A model generated the notes under the pieces. It was given only the letters and a program-made list of their open reading frames with translations, had not been told where the DNA came from and made no database searches. A program made the position numbers and the translations under genes. Shown piece after piece: positions 42,470 through 49,893 of a DNA stretch of 64,000 nt (within the stretch, counting starts at the first letter, position 1; each line of letters starts with the position of its first letter). Origin of the DNA: an uncultured Actinomycetes bacterium (GTDB lineage: Bacteria > Actinomycetota > Coriobacteriia > Coriobacteriales > Atopobiaceae); NCBI GenBank assembly GCA_900314685.1, contig OMWE01000002.1:2577-66576 (forward strand). Reading direction: 5' to 3'.

Positions 42470-43105
42470 ATGGGTAGCTACACCGAGATGAGCTGCAAGG
42501 ACTTTGCCGAGGCGTTGGCCGCCAAGCAACCGGTGCCGGGCGGCGGGGGAGCGGCGGCTGTGGTCGGTGCCCTTGCGGCCGCGCTCTGCTCTATGGTCGC
42601 CAACTATACCGTCGGTAAAAAGAAATACGCGGACGTCGAGGACGACGTGAAACAGCTTCTAGAGCAAGTGGACCAGGAGCGCGAGCAGCTGCTCCAGCTT
42701 ATCGACGATGACGCTAAGGCATTCGAGCCGCTTGCCGCAGCCTACAAGATTCCCAAGGACGACCCGGACCGCGACGGAATCGTCGAGAATGCGACCCGCG
42801 ACGCCGCCCGAGCTCCGCAGGAGATGGTGTTCCGTATCTGCAAAGTGGTCGCGATCCTCGAGCAGCTTGAGCAAAAGGGTTCGCGCATGCTGCTGTCCGA
42901 CGTCGGCTGCGCCGCCTACCTTGCGGTTGCCGCGCTCAAGAGTGCGGCGCTCAACGTCTTCGTGAATACCAAGCCCTATCGGGACAGCGACGCCCTTTGG
43001 GCGCTCGACGCTGAGAACGCCGCCTTTGCGGCGCTTGACACATACGTCCCGCGTGCCGAGGCGGTCGGGGATCGGGTCGCGGGGCATTTCTCGGACGACC
43101 TGTGA
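42470..43105 (+). CDS. Cyclodeaminase/cyclohydrolase-family protein (FchA-like methenyl-THF cyclohydrolase)
   Basis: 211 all-helical residues of the FTCD C-terminal-domain/FchA family: 'MSCKDFAEALAAKQPVPGGGGAAAVVGALA' start (split: PVPGGGGAAA is the folate loop), 'NYTVGKKKY' and 'LLSDVGCAAYLAVAALKSA' with the conserved Asp. Family members deaminate formimino-THF or hydrate methenyl-THF. Position between fhs and folD, and the altered FolD, favour the cyclohydrolase role. The start at 42470 follows GGGGAGG; no hut or formiminotransferase gene is nearby. Confidence 0.85.
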   Translation: MGSYTEMSCKDFAEALAAKQPVPGGGGAAAVVGALAAALCSMVANYTVGKKKYADVEDDVKQLLEQVDQEREQLLQLIDDDAKAFEPLAAAYKIPKDDPDRDGIVENATRDAARAPQEMVFRICKVVAILEQLEQKGSRMLLSDVGCAAYLAVAALKSAALNVFVNTKPYRDSDALWALDAENAAFAALDTYVPRAEAVGDRVAGHFSDDL

Positions 43106-43118
43106 GAGAAGAGGCGTT

Positions 43119-43976
43119 ATGGCGCAAGAGCTGAGAGGTGCACCGGTCGCGCAAGCGTTGACCGAGGAGCTCGCAGGGCGGGTGGCAGCGCTGGAGGCAC
43201 GCGGCGTGACGCCCACCCTCGCTATCGTGCGCGTGGGCGAGCGACCTGACGACCTTTCCTACGAGCGAGCGGCACTCAAGCGCGCCGAGAAGGTGGGCAT
43301 TGCCGTTCGACAGTTCGTCTTGTCCGCCGATTGCACACAAGACGAGCTCATGGCGGCAATCGACGAGGTCAATCGCGACGACTCTATTCATGGCTGCCTG
43401 ATGTTCCGTCCGCTGCCCGCAACGCTCGACGAGACAGCCGCCTGCGCCGCGCTCGACCCCGCCAAGGACATGGACGGCATCACGGTCGGCTCGCTCTATG
43501 GCGTCTTTGCAGGGCGGCCGACCGGATATCCTCCCTGCACGGCCGAGGCGGTCATCTGCCTGCTCGAGCACTACGGCTACGAGCTGCGCGGGGCGGATGT
43601 CACGGTGGTCGGCCGCTCGCTGGTGATAGGCAAACCCGTATCGATGATGCTGCAGGCCCGCAACGCAACCGTCACCATGTGTCACACCAAGACGCGCGAT
43701 CTCGCTGCGCACAGCCGCCAGGCGGACATCGTCGTGGTAGCGGCGGGTCACCCCGGGACGCTGCGCGCCGATGCCGTCCGTGCGGGTCAGATCGTCGTGG
43801 ACGTGGGCATCAACTGGGACGAGGCCGCCAGCCGCCTCGTGGGCGATGTCGCGTATGATGAGGTGGTGCCGATCGTGGCCGCCATCACGCCCGTCCCGGG
43901 CGGGGTCGGCTCCGTCACGACGGCGGTGCTGGCAAAGCACGTGATCGAGGCAGCAGAGAGGGCCGCGCATGAGTGA
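43119..43976 (+). CDS. folD: FolD-family methylene-THF dehydrogenase with altered cyclohydrolase site
   Basis: 285 residues with the FolD Rossmann domain ([42 protein letters not shown]) and the substrate Asp in KDMDGI (Asp119). Two residues needed for cyclohydrolase activity in bifunctional enzymes are changed: the Lys four positions after the conserved Tyr (Tyr48) is Ala52, and the Gln of the GxLxQxPLP loop is Phe96. It is therefore probably a mono-functional NAD(P)-dependent dehydrogenase, with the FchA-like neighbour doing the other step. It overlaps folE by 8 bp. Confidence 0.92.
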   Translation: MAQELRGAPVAQALTEELAGRVAALEARGVTPTLAIVRVGERPDDLSYERAALKRAEKVGIAVRQFVLSADCTQDELMAAIDEVNRDDSIHGCLMFRPLPATLDETAACAALDPAKDMDGITVGSLYGVFAGRPTGYPPCTAEAVICLLEHYGYELRGADVTVVGRSLVIGKPVSMMLQARNATVTMCHTKTRDLAAHSRQADIVVVAAGHPGTLRADAVRAGQIVVDVGINWDEAASRLVGDVAYDEVVPIVAAITPVPGGVGSVTTAVLAKHVIEAAERAAHE

Positions 43977-44556
43977 GCAGGGGCAGGGTATCGACAAGGC
44001 GCGCATCGAGGCCGCGGTGCGCGAATTTCTGATCGGCATCGGCGAGGACCCCGACCGCGAGGGCCTGCTCGACACTCCCGACCGCGTGGCGCGCGCCTGC
44101 GAGGAGCTCTTCGGCGGCCTGCACGAGGACCCCGGTGCAGTGCTGCGCAAGCAGTTCCACGAGGGCCAGAACGAGGAGATGGTCATCGTCCGCGACATAC
44201 CCTTCCACTCGATGTGCGAACACCACCTGCTGCCATTCGTCGGCAAGGCCCACGTGGCCTACATCCCGCGCAAGGGCCGCATTACCGGCCTCTCCAAGAT
44301 CGCCCGGTGCGTCTCGGGCTATGCGGCCCGCCCGCAGGTCCAGGAGCGGCTCACCCAGCAGGTGGCCGACGCCTTCGTACGCGAGCTCGACCCGCTCGGC
44401 GTGATGGTCGTGATCGAGGCCGAGCACACCTGCATGACGATGCGCGGTATCCGCGCCGCCGGTTCCCAGACGGTGACCTCTGCGGTCCGCGGCTGTTTCA
44501 AGAACGATGAGAAGACCCGCACGGAGGCCCTGCGCCTCCTTGGCGTCAGCGATTGA
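43969..44556 (+). CDS. folE: GTP cyclohydrolase I
   Basis: 195 residues. Zinc ligands are Cys83 and His86 in MCEHHLLPF and a second Cys in [10 protein letters not shown]. It also has 'GLSKIARCV' and the C-terminal 'TSAVRGCF'. It opens GTP to dihydroneopterin triphosphate, the first step of folate synthesis. The start overlaps folD, so the pair is co-translated. FolK, FolP and FolB are not in the window. Confidence 0.96.
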   Translation: MSEQGQGIDKARIEAAVREFLIGIGEDPDREGLLDTPDRVARACEELFGGLHEDPGAVLRKQFHEGQNEEMVIVRDIPFHSMCEHHLLPFVGKAHVAYIPRKGRITGLSKIARCVSGYAARPQVQERLTQQVADAFVRELDPLGVMVVIEAEHTCMTMRGIRAAGSQTVTSAVRGCFKNDEKTRTEALRLLGVSD

Positions 44557-44592
44557 CACAAGACGAAACGACCATACGAGGCGAAGACATAC

Positions 44593-46011
44593 ATGACCTA
44601 TCACGTGCCCTTTGAGGTTCCTGCATGGGACTACGACCGCGCGATGGAACAACTCCACGCCGCGCTGCATTTCGGTATCTGCCCCATGCTCGAAAGTGTG
44701 GAAGACATGCTGACGGAGCTGGGCGACCCCGACCTTTGCTTCGATAGTGTGCAGGTCGCCGGGACCAACGGCAAGACCTCGACCGCCCGCTATACGGCAG
44801 CCATCCTGCGCGGCGAGGGGCTCAAGACGGCGCTTTACACCTCGCCCGAGCTTGTCGATTACAACGAGCGTATGGAGGTCGATGGCGCACCGGTCGCCAA
44901 GGAGGCCTTTGCCCATGGCATCGTCGCCGCCCAGACGGCAGGGGAACGCGTGAACGCGCGCCGGTCCGCCGCGGGCGAACGACCCTACGACATCACGGAG
45001 TTCGACCTGCTGACGGTGGCGGCCCTGGTCGTCTTTGCCGAGGCGGGCGTGGACGTCGCGGTACTCGAGGTCGGGATGGGCGGCCGCTGGGATGCCACCT
45101 CGGCCGCCAAGTCCATACGCTCCGTCGCCGTCACAGGCATCGGCCTGGACCATATGCGCATCCTGGGCAACACGCTCGAGGAGATTGCGGGGGAGAAGGC
45201 CGCGGTCATCAAATCCGGTCGCACCTGCGTGCTCGGCGTGGGTACTGCGACGCCCGACACGATGGAGGACGTCTTTCTTGCCCAATGCGAGGGGCAGGGC
45301 GTCACGCCGACGCTCCTGCGTCCCGAGCGGCTGTCTGACGCAGCCGGCGAGATGCACCCTGGCACACCCCGCGCGCACGCGGACCTGCCGCATGCCAGCT
45401 ATCGGATCAGCCGCTTCCCGGGACGTCTGGGTGGCGCTCTCGTGCTCGATGTCACGACGCCGCGCGTGGCTTACCGCGAGGTCTCGGCGCTCAAGCCCGG
45501 CTACCAGGCGGCCAACATTGCCTGCGCCGTTTGCCTCGCGGAAGACTATCTCGGTCGCGAGCTTGATTACGAGAAACTTTACGACTCCGTGGTCACGTGC
45601 CCCACGCCCGGCCGCTTCGACGTGCGTCGCGCCGACCCGCTGGTCGTGATCGACGCCTGCCACAACCCGCAGTCGGTCGAGACCTTCCTCACGGCGGTCC
45701 GCCAGGTGCATCCCGACGTTGCTACGCGGCCGACGCTGCTGTGCGCCATCCTCGCCGACAAGGACGCGCAGAACATGGTCCGTCTTCTCGCGCCGGAATT
45801 CCCCGAGGTGATATGCACACAGACGACCTCGCCGCGGGCCTTGGCTGCCACGGATCTGGCGGAGCTCTTCCGTGAGCAGGGCAAGGAGCCCGCAGGCGTC
45901 TATGCCACTGTCGCCCAGGCGCTCGACGCCCTCACTGCGGCGGGCAAGGACTGCGTCGCCTGCGGCTCCATCACGACGGCAGGCGAGGTCGCGGCGCTCC
46001 TGACCGCGTAG
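44593..46011 (+). CDS. folC: Folylpolyglutamate/dihydrofolate synthase
   Basis: 472 residues of the Mur-ligase family. ATP loop GTNGKTST at 57-64, 'LTSPEL'-like 'LYTSPELVDYNERM', 'LEVGMGGRWDATSA' and 'VIDACHNPQS'. It adds glutamates to folates, and possibly converts dihydropteroate to DHF, retaining cofactors in the cell. A C-terminal half slightly longer than average is Ala-rich. It lies 36 bp after folE on the same transcript. Confidence 0.93.
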   Translation: MTYHVPFEVPAWDYDRAMEQLHAALHFGICPMLESVEDMLTELGDPDLCFDSVQVAGTNGKTSTARYTAAILRGEGLKTALYTSPELVDYNERMEVDGAPVAKEAFAHGIVAAQTAGERVNARRSAAGERPYDITEFDLLTVAALVVFAEAGVDVAVLEVGMGGRWDATSAAKSIRSVAVTGIGLDHMRILGNTLEEIAGEKAAVIKSGRTCVLGVGTATPDTMEDVFLAQCEGQGVTPTLLRPERLSDAAGEMHPGTPRAHADLPHASYRISRFPGRLGGALVLDVTTPRVAYREVSALKPGYQAANIACAVCLAEDYLGRELDYEKLYDSVVTCPTPGRFDVRRADPLVVIDACHNPQSVETFLTAVRQVHPDVATRPTLLCAILADKDAQNMVRLLAPEFPEVICTQTTSPRALAATDLAELFREQGKEPAGVYATVAQALDALTAAGKDCVACGSITTAGEVAALLTA

Positions 46012-46174
46012 CGGCGGCATCTATCTTTTTGGCATTGACATATCAATAGGCGTACGATCGAGCTGGTTCGTCTTGCGGATATGTTGAATGGGGGATATGC
46101 GCCCCGCTGAGAATCGCATACGTGAGTTTTGCTATCATGTAGCGGACTTACTGCCAAAGAAAGGCTCACAGAGA

Positions 46175-46606
46175 ATGTCTGATCTGCTGAATCAAATCAT
46201 CACGCCTGAGGTCCGCATGGTGCTCTACCTCATGGTCGCCTGCATCGTGATGCTGTATATCCTCTCCATCGTCTATGTGATCCGCGACGCCCAGCGCCGC
46301 GGCGCCGAGCCTTGGTGGCTGTGGGCCATCATCTCCGTGATCCCCATCGTGGGCCTGCTCGCCTATGTCATCCTGCGTCCCTCCAGCTACCTGGTGGACC
46401 GCGAGGAGCAGGACCTGGACATCGCCCTGCGTGAGCACCAGCTGTCGCACTACGGCATCTGCCCCAAGTGCGGCGCCCCGATCGACCGCGACTTCGTGGT
46501 GTGCCCGATCTGCAACACGCAGGTCCGCAACGTCTGCCCGACCTGCCACCGTCCGCTCAATGCCGACTGGAAGGTCTGCCCCTACTGCCGCACTCGCATC
46601 CAGTAG
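46175..46606 (+). CDS. Two-helix membrane protein with double zinc ribbon
   Basis: 143 residues. Two transmembrane helices (about 14-36 and 47-67; the 'WWLWAIISVIPIVGLLAYVI' pattern resembles PLDc_N proteins). A cytoplasmic tail has four CxxC knuckles at 96/99, 110/113, 121/124 and 135/138, forming two zinc ribbons. The function is unknown. The ATG at 46175 is preceded by AAAGG at a long spacing; an upstream frame to 46088 looks non-coding. A terminator follows. Confidence 0.8.
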   Translation: MSDLLNQIITPEVRMVLYLMVACIVMLYILSIVYVIRDAQRRGAEPWWLWAIISVIPIVGLLAYVILRPSSYLVDREEQDLDIALREHQLSHYGICPKCGAPIDRDFVVCPICNTQVRNVCPTCHRPLNADWKVCPYCRTRIQ

Positions 46607-46655
46607 GGTCTCAGACAGACAGCTGCCAATCGTAAACGGTTGCACGGCACGTACA

Positions 46656-46687
46656 AGCTCCCCGTCATCACGGGGAGTTTTTTTATA
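46656..46687 (+). terminator. Terminator after the zinc-ribbon gene
   Basis: Stem CTCCCCGT / ACGGGGAG, 4-nt loop, then seven Ts. A strong canonical terminator. Confidence 0.93.
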
Positions 46688-46804
46688 TCGCGAGACGCGA
46701 GGCCGCGGGCATTGTATAGCGGGACGCGGGGTCGCGAGGCTGGCGCGGGGCCGCAGGGCATAGAATACAAGCAACACAAGGCATAAGAAGGACGGATGTG
46801 ACCC

Positions 46805-47791
46805 ATGAAGATTCTGACCATCGGCGGCAGAGACAAATACGAGCGTCTGGACCCGGAGGACCTGGAACGCGCAGGCGACTCGATCGTCTTTGTGCCGCGA
46901 GACGCGACGGTCGCCGAGGCGGCTGCGGCGGCTCCGGATGCCGAGGTCGTCTTCATCGACGCCATCTCGCCTGCCACGGCTGAGCTCATGGACGCTCTGC
47001 CCCGGCTGCGCATGATCTGCTCCGAGGGTGTCGCCTACGACAAGATCGATTGCGCGGCGGCGGCCGAGCGGGGCATATACGTCACCAACAACGCAGGCGG
47101 CAACGCGGGCGCCGTGGCCGAGCAGGCCGTCCTTCTCATGCTGGGGCTCCTGCGCAGGGTCGTGTGGGGCGACGCCGCCGTGCGCGCGGGCCGGCAGATA
47201 GAGGCAAAGACGTCCGTCTTCGCGCAGGGCGAAGACGACCTCATGGACATGACCGTGGGCATCGTCGGTATGGGTGCCATAGGCCGGGCGCTGGCTGAGC
47301 GGCTCACTGTGTTCGGCACCCGTGTGGTGTACACCTCCCGTCACCGCAAGGAGGACGCGGAGCGCGAGCTCGGCGTCGAGTGGACGGAGCTGCCGGATCT
47401 GCTGACCGCTGCCGACATCGTGAGCCTCAACTGTGCCGTCACGCCCGAGACGACGGGCATGGTCGGCGAGGCTTTCCTTGCGGCGATGAAGAAGGGCTCC
47501 TATCTCGTGAACACCGCCCGCGGCGAGCTCGTGGACAATGAGGCCCTGGCGCAGGCGCTCGAGTCCGGTCACCTGGCCGGTGCGGGCCTCGATACCGTCG
47601 CTCCTGAGCCCGTCACGTCGGACAACCCGCTGCTCAACCTCTCCGAGACGGCCGCTGTCCGCGTGCTCTTCTCGCCGCATGTGGGCGGCATCTCCACGGG
47701 GGCGCTCCGCCGCCTGCAGCGTCACATGTGGGAAAACGTCTACGCCCTCGAGCGCGGGGAGCGGCCGACCTGCGTGGTCAACGGTGTGTAA
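46805..47791 (+). CDS. D-2-hydroxyacid dehydrogenase family protein
   Basis: 328 residues. NAD-binding motif VGIVGMGAIGRALAERL, catalytic Arg in NTARGELVDNEAL, the Glu in 'LDTVAPEP' and the His in FSPHVGG. The N-terminal 'MICSEGVAYDKIDCAAAAERGIYV' matches SerA/GyaR-like enzymes. It reduces a 2-keto acid, such as hydroxypyruvate or phosphonooxypyruvate; the substrate is unresolved. It is monocistronic after a strong terminator. Confidence 0.9.
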   Translation: MKILTIGGRDKYERLDPEDLERAGDSIVFVPRDATVAEAAAAAPDAEVVFIDAISPATAELMDALPRLRMICSEGVAYDKIDCAAAAERGIYVTNNAGGNAGAVAEQAVLLMLGLLRRVVWGDAAVRAGRQIEAKTSVFAQGEDDLMDMTVGIVGMGAIGRALAERLTVFGTRVVYTSRHRKEDAERELGVEWTELPDLLTAADIVSLNCAVTPETTGMVGEAFLAAMKKGSYLVNTARGELVDNEALAQALESGHLAGAGLDTVAPEPVTSDNPLLNLSETAAVRVLFSPHVGGISTGALRRLQRHMWENVYALERGERPTCVVNGV

Positions 47792-47873
47792 AGGCTTGCC
47801 TGTGGTCGGTTTCTTGTCCGTAGGCCCTCTTGTAGAATAGGGACACCACAGGAACCGGTCCGAGGAGGACACC

Positions 47874-48692
47874 ATGGCAGAACCGAACCCCGTTGACGCG
47901 TTGGCACCCGGCCAGATCGAGGAGAAGGCGGAGACCATCGGTGTGGGCAAGGCCCGCATGCCGCGCCTGCGCCAGTTCATCCTTGCGATGATGGCGGGCA
48001 TCTTCATCGGCTTCGGCGCCCTCTGCATGACCTTTGTGAAGGCGGACGCCACGTTCTCCTTTGCCGTGTCGCAGCTGCTGGGAGGCCTGGCCTTCAGCGT
48101 GGGCCTCTTCCTGGTGCTGTGCGCGGGCGCCGAGCTCTTCACGGGCAACAGCCTCATGATCTGCGGCCGGCTGTCCGACCGGTACTCCTGGGGCGAGCTG
48201 CTCTCCAGCTGGGGCGTGGTCTACCTGGGCAACCTGGTGGGGTCGCTCCTGCTCGTGCTGCTCGTTGCCCTCTCCGGTGTGGCCGGCATGGGCGACGGTG
48301 CCTTGGGCGCTGCCATGGTCAAGGTGGCCGCCGGCAAGGTGACCATGCCCTGGTGGAATATCTTCTTCCGCGGTGTGCTCTGCAACATGCTGGTGTGCCT
48401 TGCCGTCTGGATGGGCTTCGGCGGGCATTCGACCATGGACAAGCTCGTCTCGGCCGCCCTGCCTGTGACCGCCTTCGTGACCTGCGGATTCGAGCACTGC
48501 GTGGCCAACATGTTCTTCATCCCCATGGGCATCGCCGCGGCGGCCATGGGCTTTGCGCCGGAGGGCGTGGCCGCGCCCACGGTCGGCGGCTTCCTCTACA
48601 ACCTCTCCGCGGCCACGCTGGGCAACCTGCTCGGTGGCGTGGTCCTGATCGGCTGCATGTACTGGCTCGCCTTCAAGGGCGGCAAGAAATAA
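47874..48692 (+). CDS. Formate/nitrite transporter (FNT) family channel
   Basis: 272 residues with six predicted helices. Family signatures: 'ILAMMAGIFIGFGALC', 'CAGAELFTGNSLM', 'NFLG'-like 'VVYLGNLVGSLL' and the helix-5 region 'GFEHCVANMFFIPMG' containing the central-pore His. FNT channels move formate, nitrite or hydrosulfide. With fhs and asrABC in the same window, formate or HS- are both reasonable; the sequence cannot decide. The start follows CGAGGAGGACACC. A gene relic begins directly at its stop. Confidence 0.93.
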   Translation: MAEPNPVDALAPGQIEEKAETIGVGKARMPRLRQFILAMMAGIFIGFGALCMTFVKADATFSFAVSQLLGGLAFSVGLFLVLCAGAELFTGNSLMICGRLSDRYSWGELLSSWGVVYLGNLVGSLLLVLLVALSGVAGMGDGALGAAMVKVAAGKVTMPWWNIFFRGVLCNMLVCLAVWMGFGGHSTMDKLVSAALPVTAFVTCGFEHCVANMFFIPMGIAAAAMGFAPEGVAAPTVGGFLYNLSAATLGNLLGGVVLIGCMYWLAFKGGKK

Positions 48693-49058
48693 GGGGCCTT
48701 AGCAATCGCTGGCGCCGCCTACTCCAAGGTGCCCTGTTTCGACCCCTCATCGGTTCCCGAGGCCTACCAGATGGTGCAGGATGCCTTCGCCCTCTCGGAG
48801 GAGCTGGGCACGCCGGTCTTCCTGCGGCCGACCACGCGCATAGACCACGCCTATCAGGCCTTCGACGTCGCGGACGAGGCGGATTGGCCCTTCCATGAAG
48901 TCGGGGGGTTCGTGAGGGACTCGAGCCGATGGGTCATCTTCCCGCGCCTCTCCGTGGCCAACCACGCAAAGATCGAGAGGCGCAATGCGGAGCTCTCCGA
49001 GCGCTTTTCCGCCTATCGGGGCAACTTCGTGGTGCCTGAGACGGGGAGTTGCCCTTAA
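48693..49058 (+). pseudogene. Relic of indolepyruvate:ferredoxin oxidoreductase alpha subunit (iorA)
   Basis: About 120 codons matching an internal part of IorA: 'SKVPCFDPSSVPEAYQMVQDA', 'GTPVFLRPTTRIDHAY' and 'GGFVRDSSRWVIFP', corresponding to roughly residues 130-250 of a 600-residue enzyme. Both the N-terminal pyrimidine-domain start and the entire ThDP/ferredoxin C-terminal part are absent. It begins in frame immediately after the FNT stop with no start codon or ribosome site of its own, so it is a deletion remnant. Confidence 0.8.
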
Positions 49059-49062
49059 GGCG

Positions 49063-49115
49063 TGACAGGTGACGGGGGAGCGACACGCTTTGACAGGTGA
49101 CGGGGGAGCGACACG
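49063..49115 (+). repeat. REP-like repeat, two direct units
   Basis: TGACAGGTGACGGGGGAGCG...CACG at 49063-49087 is repeated exactly at 49091-49115. Related units in the opposite orientation occur at 52614-52682. The motif family (TG(A/T)CAGG(T/G)GACGGGGGA) resembles the REP sequences mobilised by TnpA-REP transposases. No such transposase is in the window. Confidence 0.7.
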
Positions 49116-49123
49116 TTTTCCTG

Positions 49124-49158
49124 AAAAGGCCCGTCGGCAACGCAGTCGCCGGCGGGCC
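49124..49158 (-). terminator. Terminator for the minus-strand alcohol dehydrogenase relic
   Basis: Stem GGCCCGTCGGC / GCCGGCGGGCC; read on the minus strand it is followed by TTTT. It would have ended the original dehydrogenase gene. Confidence 0.65.
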
Positions 49159-49185
49159 ATCTGATTGCTTGAGGCCGGAGTATAT

Positions 49186-49698
49186 CTACAGGCAGGCCTC
49201 GTAGATCTGGATTATGTCCTCGTCGGTCAGGGGCACGAAGGCGCCCTCGAGCTTGCCGCCGCGGTTGGCGCCGGCGGCCATGTCGGCGAAGTGCTCGCGG
49301 TCGATGCCGAGCTCGGTCAGGGTCATCGGGATGCCTGTGGACTTGAAGTATGCCTCGAGCGCGTCGATCGCCTCATGCGCGAGCGCAAGTTCGTCTTGGC
49401 CGTCGAGGCCCATCACGTTGCGGGCGAATTTGACGAAGCGCGGCAGGGAGGTGGGGTCCTTGGCCAGGATGTGGCGCATCCAGCGCGGGGTGAGGATGGC
49501 GACGAGGGGCAACGCCTTGAGCTGACCGTGACGCGTGGCAACCATGTCCCAGAGGTCGCCCTCCCAGTAGACGCCGGTTGCGACCGCCTTGCAGCAGTCG
49601 ATGGTGGAACCGCCACCGACGGCGAGGATTACGTCGATACCGTCCTTCTTGCAGATCTCGACGCCGCGCTCGACGGACTCGATGCGGGTCGATGTCAT
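49186..49698 (-). pseudogene. Internally deleted iron-containing alcohol dehydrogenase relic
   Basis: The N-terminal part has the NAD(P) motif LAVGGGSTIDCCKA near residue 27 and 'LPLVAILT'. The reading then jumps directly to 'PRWMRHILAKDP', which belongs to the C-terminal domain of YqhD/BDH-like enzymes. About 150-170 residues, including the iron ligands, are missing, as are about 70 N-terminal residues. The frame is intact through the junction (about 49490), so the deletion is in frame. Upstream lie two tandem 18/19-bp repeats. It could make a short protein but not an active dehydrogenase. Confidence 0.8.
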
Positions 49699-49712
49699 TT
49701 TATCGTACGGAT

Positions 49713-49749
49713 GGTTCCTTACAGGAATCGGGTTTCCTTACAGGAATCG
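49713..49749. repeat. Tandem 18/19-bp repeat upstream of two broken/expressed genes
   Basis: GGTTCCTTACAGGAATCG (49713-49730) is followed at once by GGTTTCCTTACAGGAATCG (49731-49749). Each contains the small palindrome TTCC-TTACA-GGAA. It lies at the truncated 5' end of the alcohol dehydrogenase relic and 145 bp before the surface-protein start, so it could be a duplication scar or a pair of operator sites. Confidence 0.7.
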
Positions 49750-49893
49750 TAGGGGACCTTGCCGAGCCATCACGGTGCGTTACGACGGGATGACGGCAGC
49801 ATATCAGGGAGCATGTATGCGGTCTCTACACTGATAGACGTAGTTTTTCTGGATAAGAAGAGAAACATGTTGTACCAGAGAAGGGACGACTAC

